Assembly (NCBI RefSeq): GCF_034190915.1
Contig: NW_026947484.1
Coordinates: forward strand, 183,948,982-184,012,981
DNA from: Cavia porcellus
Lineage: Eukaryota; Chordata; Mammalia; Rodentia; Caviidae
Length of the DNA: 64,000 nt
Reading direction: 5' to 3'
The notes beneath the pieces are model-generated. The model did not search any database. It was not told the origin of the DNA and worked only from the letters and a program-made list of their open reading frames with translations. Shown piece by piece: positions 47,767 to 58,029 of the stretch. The translations under genes were made by a program, and so were the position numbers. Position 1 is the stretch's first letter. The number at the start of each line of letters is the position of its first letter.

Positions 47767-48265
47767 GTCGATACATTACATATTGTCACCTTAGAAGTAG
47801 TTGTTCAAGTTACAAAATCAAAGCATAAATATGGACAGACACTCAAATACTGACAGTGCAAACCATTCTGTTCAGTGATCCCACAAAAATTTAGTAATAC
47901 TGTCATCTATCATACACACTTCTACATACAGTTATAACCTTTAGAGCACTTTCCTTCCGTTTCATTTTTACAATATCTATTACACATTTTGTACCTTATT
48001 ACTTTTTCGATTTTTATTATTTTTACACTACAGAGGCAATGTGATATTTAATAATGTGAGTCTTATTACATTTATGAGGATAGTCTCAAATTGCCTCCAT
48101 TTGCCTATGAAGGCCTCAAAATCATCCTTTTTTATAGTTGAGTAAGATTCCACTGTATAAAAGTACCACATCTTTTTTATCCACTCTGTGGTTGATGGAC
48201 ATGTTGGTTGTTTCCATGATTTAGCTATTACAAATTGTGCTGCTTTAAACAAACATGGTGCACCT
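47683..48265 (-). mobile_element. Nested LINE-1 3' end, antisense
   Basis: Starts ttttttatttatttaaag (poly(A) tail complement), then the 3'UTR, 'agaggcaatgtgatatttaa', and ORF2 C-terminal sequence to 'tacaaattgtgctgctttaaac'. The minus reading at 48273-48028 includes KSWKQPTCPSTTEWIKKMW. Confidence 0.85.
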
Positions 48266-48307
48266 GGGTGCACCTACAATATGTGCACCCACAATATGTA
48301 ATGTATC
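48266..48307. other. Junction filler with short direct repeats
   Basis: gtgcacc occurs three times (48259, 48268, 48283) and acaatatgt twice (48276, 48291). It joins the nested L1 to the inverted right arm. Confidence 0.7.
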
Positions 48308-48321
48308 AACTAATGATTTCT

Positions 48322-49021
48322 TTTTTTATTTTATATTTATTACTTTATTTGTTAATATTAAGAAGAAAAGGTAAAACAAATTTCACAACAAAATAATGAA
48401 AAAGTAACAATTGTTGATAAATTACACAACATTATCTTTAGTCACTCAAGTACAAAATATGGGCATAAAAACTTCTTCAATCAATATTAGCACAACCTTT
48501 CCTATTCAATGAACTAAGTGACACTAATGGTATAACTAACTTGCATTTTTTTCCTTTTCCCTTCTATCCTTTCTCTTTTCCCCTATCTTAGTTTCTACTT
48601 TTTATTGAACAGTTTCCTTCCATTTCACAGTGACTATTGTATATTTTGAAACTTATGGTTTCACATATGTCACTGTGGTGTGATGTTTTTCAATCCTTCT
48701 GGGAAGATACACAGAAGGGGAATACCTGGGTTGAATGGGACCCCTAATCCTATTTTTTTGAGGAATCTCCACACTGATTTCCACAGTGTTTGTACTAATC
48801 TACTCTCTAACCAACAGTTGTAAAGGGTTTCTTTTTCCCTACAGAACCAGGAGCATTTTTTATTGGTTGATATATTTTTTTTAAAAAATTAAATGATTTT
48901 TTAATGAATAAGGGAGAGGATGAGATAAAAGGGGGCACAACAACATAACAATACAGGTTAAAGCATAACACTTTCAGCAACCTAGTGCTTCACTACTATT
49001 AAGTCGGGTTATTTGGTGGTG
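48322..49021 (-). mobile_element. Second nested LINE-1 fragment, antisense
   Basis: Flanked by the direct repeat aactaatgatttctt at 48307-48321 (first base approximate) and 49022-49036. It contains a T-rich tail, 3'UTR, and ORF2 C-terminal sequence ('caatccttctgggaagatacac', 'cacactgatttccacagtg'). The last 150 bases (48870-49021) are of a different texture and may be another small insertion. Confidence 0.8.
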
Positions 49022-49028
49022 AACTAAT

Positions 49029-49135
49029 GATTTCTTAGTGTTAATTTTTTGTTGAATTCTGTATTATTTTACCCTTTTTTCTATTTTAGTTTTTCTTTAA
49101 ATAAATAAAAAAGTGACATTTTTATACAATGGCAT
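49029..49135 (-). repeat. Right arm of perfect 107-bp inverted repeat
   Basis: The reverse complement of 47660-47766 without mismatch. It contains a sense L1 3' terminus and tail followed by gtgacatttttatacaatgg, i.e. the same L1/host junction in opposite orientation. At 49136 the host L1 resumes with gggtgcgcctatatcac. The bases 'cat' at the switch are shared by both sides (microhomology). Confidence 0.97.
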
Positions 49136-50045
49136 GGGTGCGCCTATATCACTGTGATGTGACTTTTTCAAATTTTCTGGGAAAATACCCAGGCGGGGAA
49201 TAGCTAGATTGGGTGGAACTTCCAATCCTAGTTTGTTGAGGAATCACTATAATGATTTCCACAGTGGTTGAATCAGTATACACTCTCACCAACAGTGGAG
49301 AAGTGTTCATTTTTCCCCACAGGCTTTTCAACATTTGTTATCAGTTGATTTCTTGATGGCAGCCAATCTTTCCGGGGTGAGATGATATCTCAGTGTTGTC
49401 TTAATTTTCATTTCTTGAATGACCAGTGATGGTGAGCATTTCTTCATGTATTTATTTGCCATTTGTTTATCTTCATTTGAGAAATGCATATTCATCTCCA
49501 ATGCCCATTTTTGGAGAGGGTCTCTGAAATTGGGGGCTTGATGTTTTCCAATTCTTTATATGTTCTGAATATAAGTCCTTTGCTTAGGGATTGTTGGCTA
49601 AAATTATTTCCTGTATGTGGGTTTTGTTTTCACTTTGTTGGTGATTTCTTTTGAAGTGCAAAAACTTTTAAGTAATATGAGATCCCAGCTGTTGATTCTT
49701 TGAAGTGTTTCGCATGTGGTTTGTATTTTTGTTCGTGAATACGTTGCTACCCCTATGTCTCCAAGATTTATACCTACCTTGTATCCAGTGGATTTAGTGT
49801 TTCTATTTTAATATTTAGGTCCTTGATCAATTTTGACTTTAATTTAGTGCATGGTGATAGGCATGGGTTTAGTTTTAGTCTTTGGCATATAGAAAGACAA
49901 TTTTTCCAACACCATTTATTAGAGGCTACCTTTTTCTCAGTGAACATGTTTAGCCCCTTTGTAAATATAAGGTGGCTGAATGTCTTTGTAGTGGTGTTTG
50001 CATCTTCTAATCTGTTCCTTTGATCCTCAGGTGTATTTCTTTGCA
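49136..50045 (-). mobile_element. Host LINE-1 continued, antisense ORF2
   Basis: Continuous antisense ORF2 C-terminal to post-RT sequence: 'cacactctcaccaacagtgg', 'gagatgatatctcagtgttg', 'atctccaatgcccatttttggag', 'caccatttattagaggctacc', 'gtaccatgctgattttatta'. Minus-strand frame 50106-49774 includes ANTTTKTFSHLIFTKGLNMF. Frames are broken elsewhere. Confidence 0.9.
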
Positions 50046-50452
50046 AGTACCATGCTGATTTTATTACTGTGAAAAGTGCCACATCTTGTTTTAATCCGTT
50101 CCTCATTTGATGGGTATTTGTGTTATTTCCAAGATTTAGCTAATTTAAACTGTTCTGTTATAAACATGGGTGCACATGTATTGCTGTGATATGACATTTT
50201 CAATTCTTCTGGAAAAATATATAGAAGAGGAATAGCACAGTCAAATGGGATCTCTAATCTTAGTTTTTTGAGACATCTACACACTGATTTCAACAGTGGT
50301 TATACACTCCTTCCAACACTAGAGAAGGGTTCCCTTTCCCCTAAAACCTCACCAGCATTTGTTATTGTATATTTTTTTTTGATGATAACAATTCTTTCTG
50401 GGATAAGGTGGAATCTCCTGTGTTATTATTTTGTATCTCTCAATGGCAAATG
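50046..50452 (-). mobile_element. LINE-1 3' segment, antisense, next to inverted 5' part
   Basis: Re-enters ORF2 C-terminal sequence already passed at 49136-49450, so it is a separate copy. Ends at about 50452, where orientation flips. Confidence 0.8.
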
Positions 50453-51440
50453 ATGTTGGTCCTCTTTGCCATCCTGGGAACCTTAGGCCAGAGGAGCCCA
50501 GGTGTCTGGCTTTTCCCCATACACTGCAGGAACTTGGCAACCAGTTAGGCAGGTAGTGTGGATAGCACTTGGGAGTTGGTAACAGGCTCATCTAGACAAA
50601 CCTGGGAAAATGTCAAGATAAAGGATAAAAATGCTATCTCAGATCTCTAGCATACATAGAACAAGTCCAGGAGAAAACAACATAGAATAATTTGGAAGTC
50701 ACATGCTTGAAATTTCTGAAATAATAGCAACCACAGTAAAGAAACTATTTCATGAGACAACATGAAATCAAGTCAGAAATGATCTCTCAAGCAATAAAAG
50801 AAACAACAACCATAATGAAAGTATTGCTGAGCAGATCTAAAGATGACACAAATCAAAAAAGATAAGCTTAGGAAAATGATGGAAACTGAGTGAATAATAT
50901 AGGAAAGAATTAGAATGCATGAAACAGATTCAAAGAGATATCCAAAAAATTAAAATTTCCATTGAAAACTGGCAAAACTATTTGAATGAAATTGAAGATA
51001 ATCTCACAGACTTTAAAAACAAGATTGCAGCTAGTGATCATTAAAGGAAAAGTCTCTTAAAACTAATAAAGAATGTTTAGACATTTAGCTCAGCAGCTTA
51101 AGTGTCTGCTGGCAATAAGGTGGTCATGAGTTCAATCTCTGGTACAAAAAAAAAAAAAAAAAAAAAACCACCCCTAAGCAAAACAAAAAATAATCAAAAA
51201 CAAAAAAACTCCAACAAAACAAAACAAAAGGACCAGGAAAAAGCAATTCAACAAGATAATGCCAAGAAAAAGAATATAAGTGTGAAAGGTGTCAGTAAAA
51301 AAAAACAGAAGTCATCACAAATTTCAGAAAAAGAGTACTTGCAGAAGTGATAGCAGAAAATTTCCCAAGCATGGCAAAAGCATCTGGCATACAGATAACT
51401 GAGACATATAGAACTCCAGTTAGCCTTATCTACAGATTGT
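50453..51440 (+). mobile_element. LINE-1 5' leader and ORF1, inverted
   Basis: Sense L1 sequence parallel to 60290-61000. The leader includes 'gtccaggagaaaacaacatagaataatttgg'; the ORF1 coiled-coil region includes 'gaaacagattcaaagagatatcc...attgaaaactggcaaaac'. ORF1 sequence then runs to 'gacatatagaactccag'. A SINE interrupts it at 51075-51167. With 50046-50452 it has the 5'-inverted layout expected of twin priming, with most of ORF2 missing. Frames are broken. Confidence 0.8.
51075..51167 (+). mobile_element. Diverged ID-like SINE
   Basis: 'tttagacatttagctcagcagcttaag...gtcatgagttcaatctctggtac' plus about 22 A. It has lost part of the anticodon arm relative to the other copies. Confidence 0.85.
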
Positions 51441-51600
51441 ATTTCAAGCCTACTTTTCTTCTATTTTTTTTTTTTTTGCCACCTAGGTTTTGCTAGGATC
51501 CCACTATGACTGAACAGCCAAATTTAACAGTAGCTCTCAGGTACCAAGACAAATGTCATCAGCTTATGCTGCAACATTAGAGCAGTCTCTCGTGTGTGGT
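51441..51600. other. unassigned spacer with T-run
   Basis: Contains 13 T at 51465-51477; nothing else recognised. Confidence 0.4.
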
Positions 51601-51641
51601 TCCCTTCCCTTCCCTTCCCTTCCCTTCCCTTCCCTTCCCTT
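51601..51641 (+). repeat. (CCCTT)n microsatellite
   Basis: About 8 perfect units, the same motif as 23796-23865, followed by T/C-rich sequence. Confidence 0.97.
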
Positions 51642-52004
51642 TCCTTTTCCTTTCTTTCCTCCTTTTTAAGTTTTCATTTCTTTTTTAATATTAAAGAGAT
51701 TAAAAGAAAATAAAACAATAAAATTATATAGGATTTCAAAACAAGATATCAGGACATTAACAATGGTCACTATAATGCATATTGTTATCTTTGAAACAGT
51801 TGCTCAGACTACAAGATACAGGCAATCAAATCAAACAATATAAGCACTCACAGTTTCTTTCCATGAACTAATTGAATTAGTAGTACAATTAACTATCTTA
51901 TCTGTCTATATTTTCCTTCTTTCTTTTCTCTTTTTTCTCACTCAAATTTGTTCTTTCATTTTGAGCAGGTTCTTTCCCTTTCACAATATCTAGTGTACAT
52001 TTTA

Positions 52005-52132
52005 TTTTATTTATTTATTTATTTATTTATTTTTGTCTTTTTTTTTATCGGTACCGGGGATCAAACACATGACTGCCTGCTTGCAAGGCAGGCAGTTGCT
52101 TCTTATGTCGCTGACTTAAATCCCCAGCCTTC
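52005..52132 (-). mobile_element. ID-like SINE, antisense, within B1 tail
   Basis: (ttta)n and T-rich tail, 'atcggtaccggggatcaaac', TGC anticodon arm (tgcctgcttgcaaggcaggc), ending 'taaatccccagcc'. It lies inside the TSD pair of the adjacent B1. Confidence 0.92.
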
Positions 52133-52134
52133 CC

Positions 52135-52166
<32 letters not shown>

Positions 52167-52311
52167 GGTCTTTTTGTGACGGGTCTCCTTATGCAGTTCA
52201 GGCTGGCCGTGAGCTCACTTTGTAGCCCAGGCTCGTCTCGAACTCGCAGCAATCTTCCTCCCTCAGCCTCCTGATTGCTGGGATTACAGGTATGAGCCAC
52301 GACGCCCAGCT
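52133..52311 (-). mobile_element. B1-type SINE, antisense
   Basis: About 28 T, then the RC of B1: 'cgggtctccttatgcagttc', 'agctcactttgtagcccagg', 'tctcgaactcgcagcaatc', 'gctgggattacaggtatgag'. The TSD tagtgtacatttta at 51991-52004 and 52312-52325 encloses both the B1 and the ID unit. Confidence 0.95.
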
Positions 52312-52775
52312 TAGTGTACATTTTAGGTCTTGTTTATTCTTTCAGTTGTCAAATGAAAGTGACAATACAATGTTTACACATGTGTGTCATTTATTTCACT
52401 TACAAGTATGGTTTCGAGTTGCATCCATTTATTTATAAAAGCTTCAAATTTGCCTTTCTTTGTAACTGAGCAGTATTCTATTGTATAAAAATATGCCATT
52501 TAAAAATATATATTTTTCAGTCGGTGGGCATTTGATTGTTTCCAAGATTTAGCTATTACAGATTGTGCTGCTATCAACATAAGGGCACATGTTTTGCTGT
52601 GGTGTGATGTCTTTAATTCTTCTAGGAAAATATACAGAAGGGGATTGAGTGATATTTCTAATCTTAGATTTTTGGGAATATCCACACTGATTTCCAAAGT
52701 GTTTGCACCAGTCTATATTCACAGCAACAGTGGAGAAGTGTTCCTTTTACCTCATATCCTTGAATCAGATAATTT

Positions 52776-53149
52776 AATTTATTCTGAGAATTTCTCTAAT
52801 ATCAATTGCTGAAATGTATTATCAATTTAGGCCATGCTCACGCCATTAGTTTTACTTTTTTCTCTTTATCTCACTACCAAAGAGATACTCCATGCATTTT
52901 TGCACAAAATCAGTCTGACTCCTATGACTCTCTTTAGATTTTTTAAGTTAGACTTAAAATTCAAAACATCCTATAATCATTCTAATGTACTGGTTTGATG
53001 AGATCCTCCATATTTACAGAAGAAAAATTCAACACAAAATCCTACTGTGAATATATGGCTTAATGGCTGCATTTTCCCAGCACTGTGATGGCACTTCCAT
53101 AGATACTACCATATAAAGTTTAAGAATATTCTGACAGGTATATGGTGGT
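52776..53149. other. unassigned sequence
   Basis: Nothing recognised. Confidence 0.4.
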
Positions 53150-54202
53150 AATGAGAATTTACTTTGCATTGCCCAGATTATCATTGGTATAATACTTCTT
53201 TCCATACATTGGTATTAACCAATGATGTTTCCTTTATAGTGAAGTGATTGTATTTGTTGTTTTACTCTTGGTTAATCTTTTTTCTAATGATTTGTAGGTA
53301 TTACAGTTACCACATGTGAGCCTATGTTAATTTATATGTTGCAAATATGTCTCCCTCTCTATGGCTTTCCTTCTCACTTTTTAATAGTAACTTTTAATGA
53401 GCAGAAGTTTATTTTTTAAAATTTGTGGTAAGATGCTAATCTTTTCATTTATGGTTAGAGTTATTTGTGTAACATTTAAGAAATTAATCTATCACAAAAT
53501 TATCAAGATAGTATACAATTTTTGACAAAATTGTTCATTCTGTTTACATAGCTTAATAAAGTTTATTTTTCAAAATTGTGCTGAATGTCAACTTTTCATA
53601 TTTTGACATGTATTTTTAAATTAACATCAATTTCTATGCTAAAGTCTGAGGAGACTTTGATCATGATTTTGTTGCATTTATAGATCATTTGGTGGGAAAT
53701 GCTAAGTTTATAACATTTAGTCTTACATTTTCAGAACATTATTATTTACTCTCATTTCTAAGATTGTATTTTCACTTTCAATAAATATTTATGTATTCTT
53801 TGTACTGGATACAGCACCAAGAATTATTAGAATTATTCCTGGATAATTAAGGAAATTTTTCATGCTACTATATATGACACTAAATATCCTATTTTTAAAT
53901 GTTTGCTGCTCTTTTACAAAAAGTTTTTTTTAATTTTATATTATAGTCAATATTCTCGTTAAACACTACTGTCCATTCTAATAGTTTATTTGTACATTGA
54001 AACTTTCTACACAACAATCACATAGTCTATAACTATTTCCTTTTCAGTCTTAATTCAATGGATTTATTTTCTTCCTATTTCACTGTTTTTGACTGCTAGT
54101 GTAATGTTGAATAGAAATTAACCTAGTGGATAAGTGACATTTCTTGCCCCACAGATAAATTTTTAGATCAATATTTCATCATTAAGCATGGAGTTGTCAC
54201 AG

Positions 54203-54203
54203 A

Positions 54204-54248
<45 letters not shown>

Positions 54249-54362
54249 CTCTCTCTTGCTCTCTGTCTCTCTGTCTCTCTCTCTCTCTTTCTCTCTCTCT
54301 CTTTCTCTCTCTCTCTCTTTCTTTCTCTCTGTCTCTCTCTTTTGCTCTCTCTCTCTCTCTCT
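54203..54362. repeat. (TC)n-rich microsatellite
   Basis: About 160 bases of TC with scattered tttctc/tgtctc variants, directly abutting the tail side of an antisense SINE; on the minus strand it is a GA-rich tail. Confidence 0.95.
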
Positions 54363-54445
54363 GTACTGGGAATTGAACTCACAACTCGTGCTTTCCAGGC
54401 AGGTGCTGTGACACCAGTTATAGTTATATCCCTGTCCCAGGTACA
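54363..54445 (-). mobile_element. Diverged tRNA-derived SINE, antisense
   Basis: 'tactgggaattgaactcacaactcgtgctttccaggcaggtgctgtgacacc...atatccctgtccc' is the RC of a B-box to head arrangement. TSD not resolved. Confidence 0.75.
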
Positions 54446-55969
54446 GAGTTTTAAAAAATACTATGTATTCAGTTGAGAAGTGTTTCTTGCATTCCTATTT
54501 TTCTGAGAGATTTTTATCATAATACATGTATAATACTAGAAATCAACTCATATCATTATTATATAAATGTATTATCAATATGTTAAATTTGCACACATTA
54601 TTCAAAATATCAAATAACTGTTGTATTTCCTCTAAGCTACTTATTATGCATTATACTTTTTATACACTATTGAATTTAATTGATTTCTACATAAATGACA
54701 GTGATTGGTTATATTTCTTTTGTGGAATGTATTTTTAAATGTTTATAAATACTTTCTTCACATGATTTAAATTTAGAGCATTTTTGTCTCATTCTTTGTA
54801 AGTTTTTAAAAATATTAATTCATTTCTTAAGAGTCATGGGGATTTAAATTATAAAAAATCAGCTGTTTATTGTTTCTATGTATATTTTTCTTAGTAATTT
54901 TAGATATTTGTCATTTCTATTGCTATTTTCAAGAAAGCAAACTTTGGATTTCTTGAGTCTTTTATTGTTTTTTCCATAATCTCTGCAGTTTATGATTTTC
55001 ATCCTTCTACTTTGTTGTCCCTTTTCTAATTGCTGATACTTAGGTGATCAATTTTCAGACTTTGTACTTCTATTATACATTAATTGAAGACCATAAATTC
55101 TCTATTTTTAAGCTCAACTTTTGCTAAATTTTCCAAGATTTATTTGCACTATTATCAGTATCATGTATTTCAAAATATGCTTTAATTTCCACTACAGTAA
55201 ATTATTTGATATATGGATTAGTTTTATTTATATATTTTAATTTTTAATATTTTCCTCCTCTTAACACATTAATCATATACTTTTCAATTTCTTTTAATAT
55301 TACACATTACAAAATGCAAATTGATTTATTGTCATTTAATGATTTAATACTTAAACTTCTGAAAAAAGAATTTGAGAACATTTTAAACTTATCTATTGCC
55401 TTCTAAAGTTAGTTATATTTTATCATATAGCAATTAATATTCCAATCACAAATGTGCATGTCAAAATAAAAACTTTTAGATATTCAACATTTACTTGAAT
55501 TTATCCACATATTTACCCTACTGTTGCCTCATGCTCTCCCTTGTATTCCCAAACATCCCTCTGTAAGCATTGTCTTCTGGCTTTGAGTATGGATATTACC
55601 TTTTGTATAATGGAAGTCTGCTTGTAACAAATAAATCTATTTCTATTTACCTTAAAAGGTCTCATTTTGTTTTTGTTTGATAAGGATGAGTTACTAAGTT
55701 GTCAGCTATATTTTCTTAACACTAAAAAATTTTGGCTTCCCTAGTCAATCTGGCTGTTTTTAATGTTTTCTCATTTATTTTATATATTCCTTGAAATATA
55801 GTTATATAGTTGACTTCGTATAGTTAATCAAACTTGGAAATTGTTGGTAATTATAGCTTTAAATATTGATTCTTTTTCATTTGTCTTTTCTCTTTCAGCT
55901 TTTGAGCCTCAGTTCCCCAAATTCATGAGATTGGTTTATTTCTAGAATGTATCCTTTTGATATCTAAAT

Positions 55970-56084
55970 GTTCGTTTTTTTTTTTTTTTTTCTTTTTCGT
56001 TTTTACTGGTACCGGGGATTGAACTCACGACTGCCTGCTTGCAAGGCAGGCACTTATGCCGCTGAGCTAAATCCCCAGCCCCAG
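55970..56084 (-). mobile_element. ID-like SINE, antisense
   Basis: A T-rich tail, 'ggtaccggggattgaactca', TGC anticodon arm, 'aaatccccagcccc'. TSD tgatatctaaat at 55958-55969 and 56085-56096. Confidence 0.95.
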
Positions 56085-56477
56085 TGATATCTAAATCTTA
56101 AAATCCAGTTTTTTGCTCGCGTGGCTTGTCAAAACTGTTCAATAACTCATATTTTCTACTGTTTCATAAGAATTTATGTAGTGCAGACTAGCCTATACCT
56201 GGAATAGGCAGTTACATCACAGAAAAAGTTCCATTTGTTAGAAGCATATATATTAATTTCATTTTTTCTTGATTCAGGTCTTCCAAATTCTTCAGTGGGT
56301 TGTTGACTTTCTCTACTTTCAAAGAGATGGTCTTTGAGTTTTTAAAACAATTTGTGTGATTATTAGCAAAGGGGAGAGTAAACTGAGTAATTTATTTTCC
56401 GTTATGTGAAGTGAAACCTTTTCTTTTCAATTGATACATGTAATCTTTGCTTATTTATTTTTATTTTTTTAAAAGGG

Positions 56478-57150
56478 ATAAAATTGAACACAACAAAACA
56501 GCAAATCAGAACATAAGAAAGCAATGTAAAAGACATAAATTTCAAAGCAAGACAATCAGAGATCTTCACTATCTGTCATGTTGTCTGTTTTCTTCCAAAT
56601 AGTTGACCATATCTTCACAATCAGAGAATTTACATGAAATGACATATTATAAAACTGATCTAAGCAAGATGAGGAAGGCATTTTAGGTCTTCAAGATTAG
56701 ACAACAGGGGAGGTCAACAATGGCTGTCATTATTTCTCTCATTATCTTCAAAATAGCTGTTCATACCTTTATGGATGTTAAGATTAAATAAAACAAAACA
56801 GGCTAAAATCACTCTGAACAAAGAAGAACTGTATTTCTGGATTTCACATCATGACACTATGGAATCAGAACCTGGTACTGTAGTGTCTCTTCTTCAAAGT
56901 AGTTATTCATTTCATCGTGTGTTAAATTGTCAGTTCTCATGAAGTGTTTATAGGTTCTATGCATGCATGAGTCTCTACGTGTATTTCTATCCTTTCTATA
57001 TTAGAGGGAAAAACAAAACCAAAGCAAGACAAAACAAAACAAGTTCCTATAAAAACATGAAATAAAAAAAGTCATATAAAACCACAGTACAAGGTGTTCT
57101 ACAATGGTTACTGTGCTGTCTCTTGTTACCTTTAATAAAATTGTCTATAA
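56478..57150 (-). repeat. Tandem ~155-bp modules of half-L1 3' region
   Basis: Landmarks: 'gttgtctgttttcttccaaatagttgacca' (56580), 'atttctctcattatcttcaaaatagctgttcata' (56730), 'tgtctcttcttcaaagtagttattcat' (56883), 'ctgtctcttgttacctttaataaaattgtctata' (57117). Each is preceded by an A-rich 'aaacaaaac...aaatcag' stretch. Single modules occur at most other L1 3'UTRs here; four occur again at 7761-8383. Confidence 0.75.
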
Positions 57151-57172
57151 CATCATCATTAGCCTGCCTTAT

Positions 57173-57417
57173 GGGTGTGTGAGATTCGAATTACCCTATA
57201 GCCTCTGGTCTCCCTAGAACTTCCTGTTGTTGCTAAGTTACTTCCTGACATGTCAGAACCCATCTCCTTCCCCAATACTTATATATTCATTACTCTTTCT
57301 TTGAATAAATGAGATGATCAGAACACTGTCTTGTCTCCATTCTTTGCATCTCTGGTCTCTTTTCTCATCACCACTCCCCGTCTAGGGTCTCCGTGGACTT
57401 ACCCATGGGTCGGGACA
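57173..57417 (+). mobile_element. ERV (class II/ERVK-like) solo LTR
   Basis: Contains AATAAA at 57304-57309, followed by 'gagatgatcagaacactgtcttgtctcc...tttgcatctctggtctcttttctcatcacc' and a GC-rich end, 'ccgtctagggtctccgtgga...gggtcgggaca', the R-U5 style of rodent ERVK LTRs. No primer-binding site or viral gene follows, so it is a solo LTR. The 5' edge and TSD are not resolved. Confidence 0.7.
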
Positions 57418-58029
57418 GTTAATAGGATGATTACCATACTATATCCTGATATTTTTGGGGTAGCTGTCTGTGCTCTCAAATCTAGTGCAAGTAGGCAAAC
57501 TGGACAGAATCTAATCTATCTAAACAGAGTGGTGTGAGTAATGTGGGTTTTAAAACATGTTACACTATTAACAATATCCTCTGCCTTCTCTTTTTAGACT
57601 ATTCCTCCCCTTTCACTCCCATAGAGTGCACTGCACATTTTTTGGGTCCCACCCACTTCCTCAGTTTTTAGATTGAGGGGATAATCTGCTATTTACCTAA
57701 GTGGTTCTGAACCTTCTCACTCCTGGACTTGATCTCAAGTTGTATTCCTTTACCTACAAAACCTGTCTTTCAAAACCTATCTGCAGGTGCTGACCCCTAT
57801 TACTCTCTGGTTCCTCATCACATAGGGCATTGTTTTCTCATATTTGATTTTTGGTCCATAAACCCTTTTTCAGGTTAATTGTATTTCCTATACAGGGTAT
57901 CTCAGTGGACCCTACCTCCTGATCTACTCTGCCTGTTTCTTTTCTTTTTTTAAAATAGTGTATCAAGGCCATCTATGTTAGAGATTAAAGCCAATCTTCT
58001 CCGCCTCATTTCTGATTGTGCTAGTTTTC

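Larger units (their letters stand above)
51665..52775 (-). mobile_element. LINE-1 3' end, antisense, carrying SINEs
   Basis: The 3'UTR module ('taacaatggtcactataatgcatattgttatc') at 51750-51800, then the 3'UTR to 51990, interrupted by SINEs at 52005-52311. ORF2 C-terminal sequence follows, to about 52775 ('ctgagcagtattctattgtataaaaatatgcc', 'cacactgatttccaaagtgtttgc'). Confidence 0.9.
53150..55960 (-). mobile_element. Ancient LINE-1 (L1M/HAL1-type), antisense
   Basis: Degraded but ordered antisense L1 ORF2: 'gttgcaaatatgtctccctctctatggctt' (53340), 'aatgagcagaagttta' (53395), 'tttcatttatggttagag' (53444), 'ttgactgctagtgtaatgttgaatagaa' (54088), 'gcaaactttggatttcttgagtc' (54938). Sequence beyond 55250 is too decayed to place with certainty. 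Interrupted by (TC)n and a SINE at 54203-54445. Confidence 0.7.

Noticed and set aside
54188..54382. SL-rich and ER-rich open frames on both strands
   Set aside because: Pure translation of the (TC)n/(GA)n microsatellite.
57173..57417. Full provirus around the ERVK-like LTR
   Set aside because: No primer-binding site, gag/pol/env-like frames or second LTR nearby; flanks belong to the half-L1 element.
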